A DNA stretch of 64,000 nt from contig NZ_FOOU01000003.1 of the NCBI RefSeq assembly GCF_900113275.1, forward strand, positions 310,001 through 374,000. Direction: 5' to 3'. Each line of letters opens with the position of its first letter. The stretch's first letter is position 1. The DNA comes from Neptunomonas qingdaonensis. Its GTDB lineage: Bacteria > Pseudomonadota > Gammaproteobacteria > Pseudomonadales > Balneatricaceae. Below the pieces are notes generated by a model. The model saw only the letters and a program-made list of their open reading frames with translations. It did not search any database and had not been told where the DNA came from. Shown here piece after piece: positions 1-9,091 of the stretch. Position numbers and translations under genes: made by a program.

Positions 1-321
1 GTAGTGTTGTTCATCAAAACCACTTAAACCGACCACTTCACCAGGAAAGTAAAATCCGGTAATCTGTTCTTCACCTTCATTCGTAATGGTATAGCTTTTT
101 ACACTGCCTGCCCGGATGGCAAATACAGACTCAAAAGGGTCACCCTGATGAAAAAGGTGGTCTCCCTTCTTTAGCGGTCTGCTTTTCTCGATGATGTTAT
201 CCAGACTGTCCATCTCCGAGTTGTTCAATGACACGGGAAGGCAGAGCGAGCTAATACTGCATGTATTACAATGTGCTTGTTGCAGGCTATGTAGTTTCCC
301 TTCTTTTTTAACATTGCTCAT
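1..321 (-). CDS. anr: Fnr/Anr-type oxygen-sensing transcription regulator (N-terminal part, cut by window edge)
   Basis: Only the first 107 codons lie in the window, and the C-terminal helix-turn-helix is missing. The start is ATG at 321, preceded by an AGGAA ribosome site. Cys18, Cys21 and Cys27 have the C-x2-C-x5-C spacing of the FNR [4Fe-4S] ligands. They are followed by the cyclic-nucleotide-binding-type beta barrel, including the stretch GEVVGLSGF. In this family the cluster is lost in oxygen and the protein activates anaerobic and microaerobic genes at TTGAT-N4-ATCAA sites. It lies next to hemN and the cbb3 oxidase genes, as anr does in Pseudomonas. Four such sites occur outside genes in this window. 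Fnr and Anr cannot be told apart from this fragment. Confidence 0.9.
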   Translation of the reverse strand, partial: MSNVKKEGKLHSLQQAHCNTCSISSLCLPVSLNNSEMDSLDNIIEKSRPLKKGDHLFHQGDPFESVFAIRAGSVKSYTITNEGEEQITGFYFPGEVVGLSGFDEQHY

Positions 322-405
322 GGCCGGTTCCTGTGGTTATTGTACATAGTGAGGGCTACTCAGCCTCCAATTATGTCGTATTTCGCATGAACCGTGAAGT
401 GTCTA

Positions 406-1797
406 TTAGATGATGCGGGAAAAACCTTGTGTCGGTTGCTGTTTTGGAATGTAACGATCGAAAGCCATACAGATGCGTCTGATCAGTAAACGCCCTGCGG
501 CTGTAACGATAATGCGTTGGCCATCCAACCGGATGAGCCCATCTTTATCGAAGTGCTGCAGTTCCACCTGTTCTTGGGCGAAATACTCTTTAAAATCAAT
601 ATTAAACTCTTCTTCTATCGAGGTCGGATCAAGCTCAAAATGACATATCAGCTGAGTAATTACAGCGCGGCGGATATGGTCATCTGTGCTGAGTTTTACG
701 CCGCGACGAATGGCGCTGGCACGTGTTTCGACCGCGTTTGTATACGCTGTTATGTCATGTTCATTTTGATAATAAACATCGCCAATTTGACTGATGGCAG
801 AGACTCCCATCGCTACCAAGTCACAATCAGAGTGCGTTGTGTAGCCTTGGAAGTTGCGATGTAAATGTCCACTTTGCTGTGCAAGGGCCAGTTCATCATC
901 GGGTTTGGCAAAATGATCCATTCCTATATAAACATAGCCTGCAGCGAGTAGCTTATTAATAGTGGACTCATGAATAGCGAGTTTGGTTTCCGGGCTAGGT
1001 AGATCGGCTGCATTGATATGCTTTTGTGAGCGGAAACGATCCGGCATATGCGCATAGTTGAAAACGGATAGGCGATCTGGACTCATGGCAACTACCGTAT
1101 CGAGTGTTTCATTGAAACTCTCGAAAGTCTGGTGCGGAAGTCCATAGATCAGATCCATGTTAATCGATTTGAAACCGAGCTCTCGCGCTGACTTGAGCAC
1201 GGCGGCAGTTTGTTCGGTGGGTTGTATGCGGTTTACTGCTTCCTGTACGGCAGGGTTAACGTCCTGAACACCCAGGCTGATGCGGTTGAAGCCGACCTTT
1301 CTGAGGGTTTGCATCGTTTCATATGAGGCTTCACGAGGGTCGATCTCAATGGAATAGTCACCACTGTCATCCTCGAGTAGGTTGAACTCCTGCTTGATTT
1401 TATTCATCAGTTCCGCCATCTGTTCGTCACTGATAAAGGTTGGTGTTCCGCCGCCCCAATGAAGCTGGTTAACAATTCTTTTATCGCTGTACCATTTGGC
1501 TACCTGCTCTATCTCTTTATAGAGTGTGTCCAGATACGGCTGAGCTTTTTTCCGGTTGCGGGTAATGACTTTATTACAGGCGCAAAAATAACAAACATGA
1601 GCGCAAAAGGGGATATGGATATACAGAGACAGTGGAGCCGATGTATCTGTCGTAGTTTGTCCGCTTTCAACCAACTGTGTTTCAGACAGCCACGTATCAA
1701 ACTGAATAGCTGTTGGGTATGAGGTATACCGGGGACCGGAAAGATCATAACGTTTAATAAGATCTAGATCCCATGAAATGGTTTTGTCCAGGCTCAC
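406..1797 (-). CDS. hemN: Oxygen-independent coproporphyrinogen III oxidase (radical SAM)
   Basis: This cytoplasmic radical SAM enzyme decarboxylates coproporphyrinogen III to protoporphyrinogen IX without oxygen in haem synthesis. Its 463 residues match the usual HemN length (about 457). The cluster motif is Cys65-x3-Cys69-x2-Cys72 in IPFCAHVCYFCACNK, one residue before a fourth family cysteine at 74. A glycine-rich WGGGTPTF SAM motif and the C-terminal HemN domain follow. Placement between fnr and the cbb3 oxidase maturation genes fits its role in supplying haem when oxygen is low. An FNR box about 57 bp upstream of the start, with a TATACT -10 at the right distance, indicates FNR activation. 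Confidence 0.96.
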   Translation of the reverse strand: MSLDKTISWDLDLIKRYDLSGPRYTSYPTAIQFDTWLSETQLVESGQTTTDTSAPLSLYIHIPFCAHVCYFCACNKVITRNRKKAQPYLDTLYKEIEQVAKWYSDKRIVNQLHWGGGTPTFISDEQMAELMNKIKQEFNLLEDDSGDYSIEIDPREASYETMQTLRKVGFNRISLGVQDVNPAVQEAVNRIQPTEQTAAVLKSARELGFKSINMDLIYGLPHQTFESFNETLDTVVAMSPDRLSVFNYAHMPDRFRSQKHINAADLPSPETKLAIHESTINKLLAAGYVYIGMDHFAKPDDELALAQQSGHLHRNFQGYTTHSDCDLVAMGVSAISQIGDVYYQNEHDITAYTNAVETRASAIRRGVKLSTDDHIRRAVITQLICHFELDPTSIEEEFNIDFKEYFAQEQVELQHFDKDGLIRLDGQRIIVTAAGRLLIRRICMAFDRYIPKQQPTQGFSRII

Positions 1798-1853
1798 GAT
1801 AGTTTCCTCATTATTTTAAGCGCAGCAGTATAGCATCTGATCAGAAGATTGAT

Positions 1854-1867
1854 TTGATATGTATCAA
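1854..1867 (-). promoter_or_regulatory. FNR/Anr box of the hemN promoter
   Basis: The perfect palindrome TTGAT-ATGT-ATCAA is centred 63 bp upstream of the hemN ATG. On the minus strand TATACT (1827-1832) would be the -10 element, which puts the box near -41, the class II activating position. The box overlaps the last codons of the preceding TauE-like gene. Confidence 0.85.
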
Positions 1868-2520
1868 ATATCGATGATTGCACGGAATGGGATAGTATAT
1901 AAGCCAAAAAGCAGTATAAGAAGGCCTGCAAAATATTGAACGTTACGGTTTGCCAGTAATGTTTGAACCTGTTTGGCCAGCAGGCCGGTGGTTAGCATAG
2001 CGGGTAGTGTGCCGATACCAAAAGCAAACATTAAACTACTGCTATGTAATGCATTTTGCGCGGTCGCTGCCCATATCAGTGTGCTGTAAACTAAGCCACA
2101 GGGTAGCCAGCCCCAGAAAAAACCTAACAGAAGTGCTTGTTTTATGTTTGTAACCGGTAAAAGTTTACTGGCTGTCGGGCGGATTAAAGCCCAGAGTTTA
2201 TTGCCGAGTTTTTCAATATGGACAAGACCTTTCCACCATTGTGCAACATACAAACCCATGCTGATTAGAAGGATGCCAGCCAAGGTGCGCAGCACAATGG
2301 CTGATGTACTGTCTTTAATGATAACCCCGAGTGAACCCACCAATGCCCCTGCTAGTGCATAGCTGCAAAGCCTGCCGAAGTTGTATCCCAGCAGGTTAGG
2401 TAGTCGTGAGTTTTTTTGTCCCATGGATATAGTGGCAGCGATGCCCCCACACATGCCAAGGCAATGAGCGCTACCCAGCAAGCCTAGCAGTAGCGCTGTT
2501 GTTAAAGAAAGAGATTCAGT
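1864..2520 (-). CDS. TauE/SafE-type membrane protein with HCLGMCGG motif (cco-cluster associated)
   Basis: This polytopic inner-membrane protein has about six membrane segments and starts with the conserved HCLGMCGG motif of the DsbD/TauE-like family. Genes of this type sit between ccoS and hemN in Pseudomonas, and a part in copper or sulfur handling during cytochrome maturation is often assumed but not proven. I place the start at GTG 2520, because it overlaps the ccoS stop (GTGACTGA) and gives a normal N terminus. An upstream ATG at 2553 would add eleven charged residues and a long overlap with ccoS. The transported substrate cannot be deduced from the sequence. Confidence 0.8.
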   Translation of the reverse strand, partial: TESLSLTTALLLGLLGSAHCLGMCGGIAATISMGQKNSRLPNLLGYNFGRLCSYALAGALVGSLGVIIKDSTSAIVLRTLAGILLISMGLYVAQWWKGLVHIEKLGNKLWALIRPTASKLLPVTNIKQALLLGFFWGWLPCGLVYSTLIWAATAQNALHSSSLMFAFGIGTLPAMLTTGLLAKQVQTLLANRNVQYFAGLLILLFGLYTIPFRAIIDI

Positions 2521-2710
2521 CACGAGAGGAATTTTTCTTTCCCTGTTTGGCATCGTCCGGAATCATATCTTCATCGTCATCAAATAATATGCTGTGGGCC
2601 GGTGACTCAAGGTCATCATATTGCCCGGTATTAACGCTCCAGAAAAAAGCCCAAATAGCGAACCCCAGCAGGATGATAGCGATGGGTATTAATATAAAAA
2701 GAATTTCCAT
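2516..2710 (-). CDS. ccoS: Cytochrome cbb3 oxidase maturation protein CcoS
   Basis: A 64-residue protein with one N-terminal membrane helix (MEILFILIPIAIILLGFAIW) followed by FFWSVNTGQYDDLESPAHSI, the typical CcoS signature. The tail is acidic and hydrophilic. In Rhodobacter, CcoS is needed for cofactor insertion into cbb3 oxidase. It is the last of ccoGHIS here, 27 bp after ccoI, and overlaps the following TauE-like gene, so the three are probably cotranscribed. Confidence 0.93.
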   Translation of the reverse strand: MEILFILIPIAIILLGFAIWAFFWSVNTGQYDDLESPAHSILFDDDEDMIPDDAKQGKKNSSRD

Positions 2711-2737
2711 GGAGAATCATCTCGAAAATTGAAGTGG

Positions 2738-5203
2738 CTATTTTACAGGATTACGGCGAACAAGTTTAGTCAGGCGAAGCGCATTGCCAACAACAATCAG
2801 TGAGCTGACTGACATGCCAATCGCGGCCATGTAGGGTGCAATAAAGCCCATGGCAGCCAATGGTAAGGCAATCAGATTATACAACAGTGCCCAACTCAGG
2901 TTTTGGCGGATAATATACTGGGTTTTTCGTGACAGCAGAATAGCATCGGTTAAGCGCTCAATCTCACTACTAATCAGCACTGCATCAGCATTGGTTTTGG
3001 CAAGATCCGTTGCGCTCCCCATGGCTATGGATGTCTGAGCACCGGCGAGTACAGGGATGTCATTGATGCCGTCACCGATCATCACAACTTTGGCGCCTTG
3101 CTTTTGCAGCTTTTGAATATAGGCAAGCTTCTCTTTAGGAGAGGCGTTAGCAACGACCTGATCTATATGTAGTTCATCAGCAACGTCCTGCACCGCAGCG
3201 GAGTTGTCGCCTGTCAGCATCTGAATCTTGAGCCCAAGACGTTGTAAAATAGCTAAAGTCTGTTGAGTGCCTTTTCGAATCTGGTCGTTTAAGCAGAACC
3301 AGGCGAGAGGCGTTTCGGAGTTACAAAGCAGCAGCCATTGGCCATTATGATCGGGTGCGTCATCATAAGTCAGTTTTTGTTGGCAGAGTGCAGAAGCAAA
3401 TTCAGGTTTGCCGATGCGATAAACGATGTTATCAACATTGCCTTCTAAGCCTTGTCCCAGCTCTGCATTCATCGAGTCTGCAGTTTGCAGTTGGTATTTT
3501 CGAAACGCTTTGGCAATAGGGTGTTCAGAGTGGGCTTCTAATGCGGCGGCAATTTCCAGCACAGTTTGTGCATCTGTATTGCTACACAAATGTGTGCGCT
3601 TAAGCGATAAGTTGCCTTCAGTGAGCGTGCCGGTTTTATCAAAAACGATATGTGTGGCAGTCGCCAGGCTTTCTAGCACATGCCCACGAGTAATCAACAG
3701 GCCATGTTGCCTTAATGTGCCGGTTGCTGCGGTGAGCGCGGTGGGTGTCGCTAATGAAAGTGCGCAAGGACAGGTAACAACCAGTACTGACAGGGTAATC
3801 CAGAAGGCGTTTTGCGGGTCGATGTTCCACCAGATAAGGCTGACAATAACAGCGGTTAAAAGAACGGCTGCGACAAAATAACTAGCGACTTTGTCGGCAA
3901 TTTTAGCAACCGCTGGTTTTTCTTCCTGGGCTCTGTCGAGTAACCTGACAATGGCAGATAATTTTGTACCTGCACCTACTTCTGTAATTTGCAGCTGAAG
4001 GGGGTTTTCTACATTAATCGTCCCACCGACAACATGATCACCCAGGGTTTTGTTGATGGGGAGGTACTCACCGGTCAGTGCTGATTCATCTACTGAGGAA
4101 TAACCCGCCACAATAATGCCATCTGCCGGTATCGTGTGGCCCGGTTTAACCAGCACAACATCATCAATGCTCAGGTCGTTTGCCGGGATCAGTATTTCTT
4201 GCCCGTTTGCTAATTTTATGGCGCTGTCGGGGATTAAATTTAATAAGGCATTACCGGCCCGTCCGGTTCGATGCCTTGCCTGCATCTCCAGATAGCGACC
4301 GATCAACAGAAAAAAAGTAAACATGGTAACGGAGTCGAAATAAACCTCGCCACTTTGGGTATAGGTGGCCCAGGCGCTGGCCAGGTAGGCTCCACCTATG
4401 GCGATAGATACGGGAACATCCATACTCAGATGTCGTGCTCTGATGTCACGTAACGCAGCCGTAAAGAAGGGTCTGGCGGAGTAGAGCAGTACCGGTGTAG
4501 CAATAATCAGGCTGGTCCAGCGGATAAAGACTTCAATCTTGTCTTCTATTCCTTGTAATGCGCCTGCATACAAAGCGATGGACATCATCATGATTTGCAT
4601 CATGGCGAGGCCCGCTAAGCCGAGACGGCGAAAAGCGCGCTTTTTTTCAAGTTCGAGTAATTGTTCTTCTTTATCCGGGTGGTAGGGGTGGCCTTGATAC
4701 CCGATGTGGTATATCGCCGCCATGATGCTGCTTAATGTAATTTCACTATCATGCCAGCGGATTCGTGCCCGGTGATTGGTGAGGTTGACAGACGCTTGCT
4801 CAATACCTGTTTGTTTTACCAGGTGATGTTCAAGTAACCAGACACAGGCTGCACATGTGATGCCTTCAATGACCAAGGTTGCTTCTTTAATATCATCTTC
4901 TAATGTGATGACAAAATTTTGTTGGATCGAAGCATTGTCATAGAGTTTTAACTCGTCCTGAATGGCGCTCGGCAGTTCTGTGCCAGAGAGATCCGGGGTG
5001 AAGGTTGAATCTCCCTGACGGTATTTGTAGTAGTGCTCAAGCCCGCTGGAAACAATGGTTTCTGCTACCGCTTTGCATCCGGGGCAGCACATGGGTTGTG
5101 CGGTACCTTTAATATTGGCAACAAATTGTACGCCTTTGGGTACATCCTGGCCGCAATGAAAGCATTTCACAAGGCTGTGCTGACTATTAAGACTACTATT
5201 CAT
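2738..5203 (-). CDS. ccoI: P1B-type copper-transporting ATPase CcoI (FixI)
   Basis: This inner-membrane ATPase supplies copper for the CuB site of cbb3 oxidase. From the N terminus the 821 residues show a Cys-rich metal domain (Cys14-x2-Cys17, Cys39-Cys40-x2-Cys43), an HMA domain with ITCAAC (Cys117, Cys120), the TGE actuator motif near 377, the membrane metal site CPC at 478-480, the phosphorylation motif DKTGT at 522-526, the His-Pro pair at 561-562 and GDGIND at 710-715. Every catalytic element is intact. The Cys-rich leader ahead of the HMA domain is normal for CcoI and separates it from CopA. It lies in the order ccoG-ccoH-ccoI-ccoS. Confidence 0.96.
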   Translation of the reverse strand: MNSSLNSQHSLVKCFHCGQDVPKGVQFVANIKGTAQPMCCPGCKAVAETIVSSGLEHYYKYRQGDSTFTPDLSGTELPSAIQDELKLYDNASIQQNFVITLEDDIKEATLVIEGITCAACVWLLEHHLVKQTGIEQASVNLTNHRARIRWHDSEITLSSIMAAIYHIGYQGHPYHPDKEEQLLELEKKRAFRRLGLAGLAMMQIMMMSIALYAGALQGIEDKIEVFIRWTSLIIATPVLLYSARPFFTAALRDIRARHLSMDVPVSIAIGGAYLASAWATYTQSGEVYFDSVTMFTFFLLIGRYLEMQARHRTGRAGNALLNLIPDSAIKLANGQEILIPANDLSIDDVVLVKPGHTIPADGIIVAGYSSVDESALTGEYLPINKTLGDHVVGGTINVENPLQLQITEVGAGTKLSAIVRLLDRAQEEKPAVAKIADKVASYFVAAVLLTAVIVSLIWWNIDPQNAFWITLSVLVVTCPCALSLATPTALTAATGTLRQHGLLITRGHVLESLATATHIVFDKTGTLTEGNLSLKRTHLCSNTDAQTVLEIAAALEAHSEHPIAKAFRKYQLQTADSMNAELGQGLEGNVDNIVYRIGKPEFASALCQQKLTYDDAPDHNGQWLLLCNSETPLAWFCLNDQIRKGTQQTLAILQRLGLKIQMLTGDNSAAVQDVADELHIDQVVANASPKEKLAYIQKLQKQGAKVVMIGDGINDIPVLAGAQTSIAMGSATDLAKTNADAVLISSEIERLTDAILLSRKTQYIIRQNLSWALLYNLIALPLAAMGFIAPYMAAIGMSVSSLIVVGNALRLTKLVRRNPVK

Positions 5204-5216
5204 ACTTCTGCGTGCC

Positions 5217-5750
5217 TTACAAATTCGGCTTTAGTTCAATGCGGCGCTGTTCATAAGGTGGCAGAATCTCTTTGTGAAGGTGCCAGTTTTCATCAGGTGG
5301 AAAGAGGAACAGAAAACGCTTTCCTTTGAGTGGGTTGGCCAGTGACCCGGAATACAGCTGTCGGGAGCCAATCGCTTTGAGAGTGATCAGCTGGTCGTAC
5401 TTCTGGTGAGTGGGGTGGACAATATCCAGTGTCAGGAATTCAGGCACATTAGTGAGTTCACCATTTAATTTAATCATGATATCGCCGGTCACATCATCCA
5501 GATTAAGCTCTGCAATAATCTTCTGGTCAATGGCGTTTTGATTTTTTTCAGTGTTGAGTTCATAGCCTCTGGCTATGCGGTAGTAGTCATCTTTTACAAC
5601 GCCGTCCATTGTCACGATAGACAGGTAAAGAAAACCAAAACCGTAAAACACCACGGCGAATATTGGAGTCAGAATAAAAAGGAGCCAAGGTTGTTTATAC
5701 CAAGGTTTTGCTGCTTGAATTTCATCTTCGGTCATATTTTTTTCTGTCAT
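5217..5750 (-). CDS. ccoH: Cytochrome cbb3 oxidase assembly protein CcoH (FixH)
   Basis: A 177-residue FixH-family protein with one membrane helix (about residues 25-48, after PWYKQPW) and a periplasmic beta-rich domain. The sequence [18 protein letters not shown] is typical of FixH. CcoH stays associated with cbb3 oxidase during assembly. The gene lies between ccoG and ccoI. A second Met at codon 6 (5735) is an alternative start. There is no clear ribosome site before 5750, where a hairpin ends three bases from the ATG. Confidence 0.93.
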   Translation of the reverse strand: MTEKNMTEDEIQAAKPWYKQPWLLFILTPIFAVVFYGFGFLYLSIVTMDGVVKDDYYRIARGYELNTEKNQNAIDQKIIAELNLDDVTGDIMIKLNGELTNVPEFLTLDIVHPTHQKYDQLITLKAIGSRQLYSGSLANPLKGKRFLFLFPPDENWHLHKEILPPYEQRRIELKPNL

Positions 5751-5753
5751 AAA

Positions 5754-5785
5754 AATAGCTGCTGTCTTTGCAGAGAGCAGCTATT
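5754..5785 (-). terminator. Hairpin between ccoG and ccoH, abutting the ccoH start
   Basis: The 10-bp arms AATAGCTGCT (5754-5763) and AGCAGCTATT (5776-5785) are perfect complements with a 12-base loop. On the minus strand the stem is followed by TTTTT and then the ccoH ATG. It could be a weak intrinsic terminator or attenuator, or a structure limiting ccoH translation. Confidence 0.6.
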
Positions 5786-5811
5786 GTACCTTAATTTAAC
5801 GCGCAGGTCGG

Positions 5812-7242
5812 TTATCGACGTGGCGCCGGGCCAATGAATCGGTTATCTTCAGTCACTGAAATACTGTTGTCATCTAATGCCTGAACTTTGATCTGTATAT
5901 CATAATTTGGACGCTTGATATTTTCCCTCTCTAAATGAATACGAATGTTGTAATCAAGTAGTTCGCCCGCTTTGATAGTGACCACTGGTTCTGATATTAG
6001 TTTCAGTCCTTCAATACCACTAACGCTAATCCGATAATCATGGTCGCGTTGTTCCTTGTTGGCGAGTTTAAGTTTGTACACGTTCTCAATCAGGCCGTTA
6101 GGTGTTTCGTTATATAGTTGACCGCGATCTCGTAAAATATCAACTTCAAGGGGGATACGGCTGAAGATGGTGTAGCCAAAGGCGATACACATCGCCAGGA
6201 GTACTACCAAATAAGCCATCAGACGAGGTCGGAGTAGGTTAGTTGTATTACCGTTCAGCTGATGCTCTGTTGTATAGCGTACTAAGCCTTTTTCATATCC
6301 CATACGATCCATAATGTCATCACAGGCGTCGACGCATGCTCCGCAGGCCACGCATTCGTACTGTAAGCCATCGCGGATATCGATTCCGACAGGGCAAACA
6401 TTGACACAGAAGCCGCAATCGATGCAGTCACCCAGGCCATCGGCTTTGTAATCACTATCTTTTTTGCGTTTGCCGCGCTTTTCTCCTCGTTTTTCATCAT
6501 AGGAGATAACCAGTGTGTCCTGGTCAAACATAACACTTTGGAAGCGGGCGTAAGGGCACATGTAGATACATACTTGTTCGCGTAACCAGCCAGCATTTGC
6601 ATATGTGGCAACGGCAATAAAACCAATCCACCAGGTTTCCCATGGGCCTAGCGAGAAGGCGGCTAAATCTGCAACTAACTCGCGGATCGGAGAAAAATAG
6701 CCGACAAAGGCAACCGCAGAGGTGACAGCAATAAATATCCATAAACCATGTTTAATGGATTTTTTTCTGATCTTTTCCGCACTCCAGTCCGCTTTATCGA
6801 GCTTAATGCGCTGATTGCGATCGCCTTCGGCAAATTTTTCTGCCCAGATGAATAACCAGGTCCAGACAAACTGAGGGCACGCATAGCCGCACCAGAGGCG
6901 TCCAGCAAAAACGGTAACAAAGAAAAGGGTGAATGCAAGAATGATCAGAAGCCATGACAGAAGCATGAAGTCCTGTGGCCAGAATGTCATACCAAATACA
7001 TGAAACTGGCGGTTGGGCAGGTCGAAGAGAATGGCTTGTCTTCCGTTCCATTCGATTAACGGAAATGCGTAAAACATGAGCAGCATTATAGCGCCGGAAA
7101 TAACGCGAAGGTTCTTGAAAAAACCTTTATAGAACTTTACATAAATGTGTTCACGGCTGGCGTAGAGTTCATAGACCTCTTTTTTGCCGTTTGTTGGAGG
7201 TGTGACATCTTTTACAGGTATCTGATTCATGTCTGTGCTCAC
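5812..7242 (-). CDS. ccoG: Cytochrome c oxidase accessory protein CcoG (FixG/RdxA), ferredoxin-type Cu reductase
   Basis: This membrane iron-sulfur protein is thought to reduce Cu(II) for delivery to cbb3 oxidase. Of 476 residues, the first part is polytopic with the CGYACPQ motif (Cys118, Cys122). Then come two [4Fe-4S] motifs, Cys273/276/279/283 (CIDCGFCVNVCP) and Cys297/300/303/307 (CVACGACVDAC), one more membrane helix and a C-terminal immunoglobulin-like FixG domain. It is the first gene of ccoGHIS. A strong terminator after ccoP lies 79 bp upstream, so it needs its own promoter or readthrough. Confidence 0.96.
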   Translation of the reverse strand: MSTDMNQIPVKDVTPPTNGKKEVYELYASREHIYVKFYKGFFKNLRVISGAIMLLMFYAFPLIEWNGRQAILFDLPNRQFHVFGMTFWPQDFMLLSWLLIILAFTLFFVTVFAGRLWCGYACPQFVWTWLFIWAEKFAEGDRNQRIKLDKADWSAEKIRKKSIKHGLWIFIAVTSAVAFVGYFSPIRELVADLAAFSLGPWETWWIGFIAVATYANAGWLREQVCIYMCPYARFQSVMFDQDTLVISYDEKRGEKRGKRKKDSDYKADGLGDCIDCGFCVNVCPVGIDIRDGLQYECVACGACVDACDDIMDRMGYEKGLVRYTTEHQLNGNTTNLLRPRLMAYLVVLLAMCIAFGYTIFSRIPLEVDILRDRGQLYNETPNGLIENVYKLKLANKEQRDHDYRISVSGIEGLKLISEPVVTIKAGELLDYNIRIHLERENIKRPNYDIQIKVQALDDNSISVTEDNRFIGPAPRR

Positions 7243-7320
7243 AAGCTGAATTGTTGGGTATTAGCCTATTGGACCAACGTATCCATTAGAGAAGCTGCAT
7301 ATTGTAATCGAATCTCTAAA

Positions 7321-7356
7321 AAAAAGGCGATATGAATCTCTTCATATCGCCTTTTT
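7321..7356 (-). terminator. Intrinsic terminator after ccoNOQP
   Basis: Perfect arms AAAAAGGCGATATGAA (7321-7336) and TTCATATCGCCTTTTT (7341-7356) enclose a four-base loop, with a T tract on either strand. It lies 15 bp beyond the ccoP stop and separates the oxidase genes from ccoGHIS. Confidence 0.92.
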
Positions 7357-7371
7357 ATTGATAGTTGTCAA

Positions 7372-8265
7372 TTACTTGTTAGACAAGCTATACACATAAG
7401 CTGCAATTAGCTGGACCTTATCCTGGCTTAGCAGATCTTTTTGAGCAGGCATTACACCATTACGTCCGGAGCGGATAGTATGGGTAATATTCTCAAAAGA
7501 GCTGCCATAAAGCCATATGTTGTCAGTCAGGTTTGGAGCACCGAGTGCATGCATTCCTTTACCGTCAACACCGTGGCACGCCGTGCAAAGTGCCTGGAAC
7601 TGAGTTTTACCACGTGCAGCAGCATCGGCATCAGCTTCCTGACCGCTGAGCGTTTGCACATAGCTGGCTACATCGCGTACACCTTCTTCACCTAAAACTG
7701 CGCCCCATGCAGGCATAGCGCCTTGGCGACCATGCAGAATAGTCTGGGTTATCGCTTCAGGGGTTCCGCCGTATAACCAGTCATTATCTGTCAGGTTAGG
7801 GAAGCCGTGCGCCCCTGTTGCTGCTGTACCGTGACAAACAGAACAGTTGTTAGCGAACATGCGCTGACCCATTTTCAGGCCTGCTTCGTTTTCTGGCTTT
7901 TGTAGATCTTCTACTGACAGTGTGGCGTATTTAGCGAAGACTGGCTTATATACTTCATCAGCATGAGCCATCTCTTCTTCCCACTGGTTAGTAGAGGTCC
8001 AGCCTAATAATCCTTTGAAGTTACCCAGGCCAGGATATAGCGCCAGATAAACCAGACCAAAAACGACTGTACCCAGAAACATCTGGAACCACCATTTTGG
8101 CAGGGGATTATCATATTCTGCAATTCCGTCAAACTCGTGGCCGACAGTCTTATCAGTTTCTTCTTTAAAGGTTTCACTCTTACGCGTTCGTAAAAGCAAC
8201 CAAGTACAGCCAAAAATTACTGCCAGGGTAATAATCGTTACCCATGCGCTCCAGAAAGCACTCAT
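7372..8265 (-). CDS. ccoP: cbb3 cytochrome c oxidase subunit III, dihaem CcoP
   Basis: This membrane-anchored dihaem cytochrome c passes electrons to CcoO/CcoN. Its 297 residues have two membrane helices (about 5-26 and 58-78), the second preceded by the conserved YDNPLPKWW. The two haem-c motifs are CSVCH at 141-145 and CTACH at 227-231, each followed by a Met ligand region (GAMPAWG and GVMPAQ). The family has about 300 residues, so this is full length. It overlaps ccoQ by 4 bp and is followed by a strong terminator. Confidence 0.97.
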   Translation of the reverse strand: MSAFWSAWVTIITLAVIFGCTWLLLRTRKSETFKEETDKTVGHEFDGIAEYDNPLPKWWFQMFLGTVVFGLVYLALYPGLGNFKGLLGWTSTNQWEEEMAHADEVYKPVFAKYATLSVEDLQKPENEAGLKMGQRMFANNCSVCHGTAATGAHGFPNLTDNDWLYGGTPEAITQTILHGRQGAMPAWGAVLGEEGVRDVASYVQTLSGQEADADAAARGKTQFQALCTACHGVDGKGMHALGAPNLTDNIWLYGSSFENITHTIRSGRNGVMPAQKDLLSQDKVQLIAAYVYSLSNK

Positions 8266-8447
8266 TTTTCAACTCTCCTGTTCGGGGTCGATTCATCCGA
8301 ATTATCTGGCGCCTCATCGGCGAAAGGTAGTTGAGATGCATCATCAAATCGTTTTTTATTGCCGGGTAATAAGACCCAGATAAAAAGTCCGATAAAGGTG
8401 ATGAGCATAATCACCGGTATGAATGGGCCGTAAACATCGTAACTCAC
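8262..8447 (-). CDS. ccoQ: cbb3 cytochrome c oxidase subunit IV CcoQ
   Basis: A 61-residue protein with one membrane helix (about 10-29) followed by LLPGNKKRFDDASQLPF, the usual CcoQ signature. CcoQ stabilises the CcoP-CcoNO contact. It is joined to ccoP by a 4-bp overlap and lies 6 bp after ccoO. Confidence 0.93.
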   Translation of the reverse strand: MSYDVYGPFIPVIMLITFIGLFIWVLLPGNKKRFDDASQLPFADEAPDNSDESTPNRRVEK

Positions 8448-8453
8448 TAGTAA

Positions 8454-9074
8454 TTACCGTTTGTTATTGTAAACAGAATGGGTTTTGCCCAGCGCTTGTA
8501 GATATGAAACCACAGCTTCGATCTCATATTTACCTGCTACATCATCCTGAGCTGTAGCGATCTGATCATCCGTATAAGGAACACCCAGGCTGCGCAAAAC
8601 ACTCATTTTTTTGGCAGTATCCTCTCCCGTTACCCTGTCTTCAAATAGCCATGGATAAGATGGCATTTTCGACTCAGGTACAACATCGCGAGGGTTGTAT
8701 AAATGAGCGCGATGCCAGTCGTCGGAGTAGCGTCCACCTACACGCGCCAGATCTGGTCCGGTACGCTTTGAACCCCATAGGAACGGATGCTCCCAAACGT
8801 GCTCGCCAGCGGTAGAAAAGTGACCATATCGTTCAGTTTCAGCACGAAATGGACGAATCATCTGTGTGTGACATACGTGGCAGCCTTCACGGATGTAGAT
8901 GTCACGTCCTTCCAATTCTATAGCGCTATACGTGCGAAGACCTTCAACTGGTTTGGTCGTTTGTGCCTGGAAAAATAAAGGAACGATTTCAGCTAAACCA
9001 CCACCGCTGATAACGATGATGATTAACAGGACCATTAAGCCGATATTCTTTTCTATTGTGTCATGCTTGATCAT
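8454..9074 (-). CDS. ccoO: cbb3 cytochrome c oxidase subunit II, monohaem CcoO
   Basis: A membrane-anchored monohaem cytochrome c of 206 residues. It has one N-terminal helix (about 10-33), the haem motif CHVCH at 65-69 in [17 protein letters not shown], and a distal Met ligand in [10 protein letters not shown]. The length matches the family (about 200). It lies 17 bp after ccoN in the order ccoNOQP. Confidence 0.97.
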   Translation of the reverse strand: MIKHDTIEKNIGLMVLLIIIVISGGGLAEIVPLFFQAQTTKPVEGLRTYSAIELEGRDIYIREGCHVCHTQMIRPFRAETERYGHFSTAGEHVWEHPFLWGSKRTGPDLARVGGRYSDDWHRAHLYNPRDVVPESKMPSYPWLFEDRVTGEDTAKKMSVLRSLGVPYTDDQIATAQDDVAGKYEIEAVVSYLQALGKTHSVYNNKR

Positions 9075-9091
9075 TATTCTGCTCCTCAGCC

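Noticed and set aside
3426-3881. 151-codon plus-strand ORF inside ccoI
   Set aside because: It is antisense to a gene with all P-type ATPase motifs, has no ribosome site and no family-like sequence.
6282-6626. 114-codon minus-strand ORF overlapping ccoG
   Set aside because: It lies in another frame of ccoG, whose eight cluster cysteines are intact.
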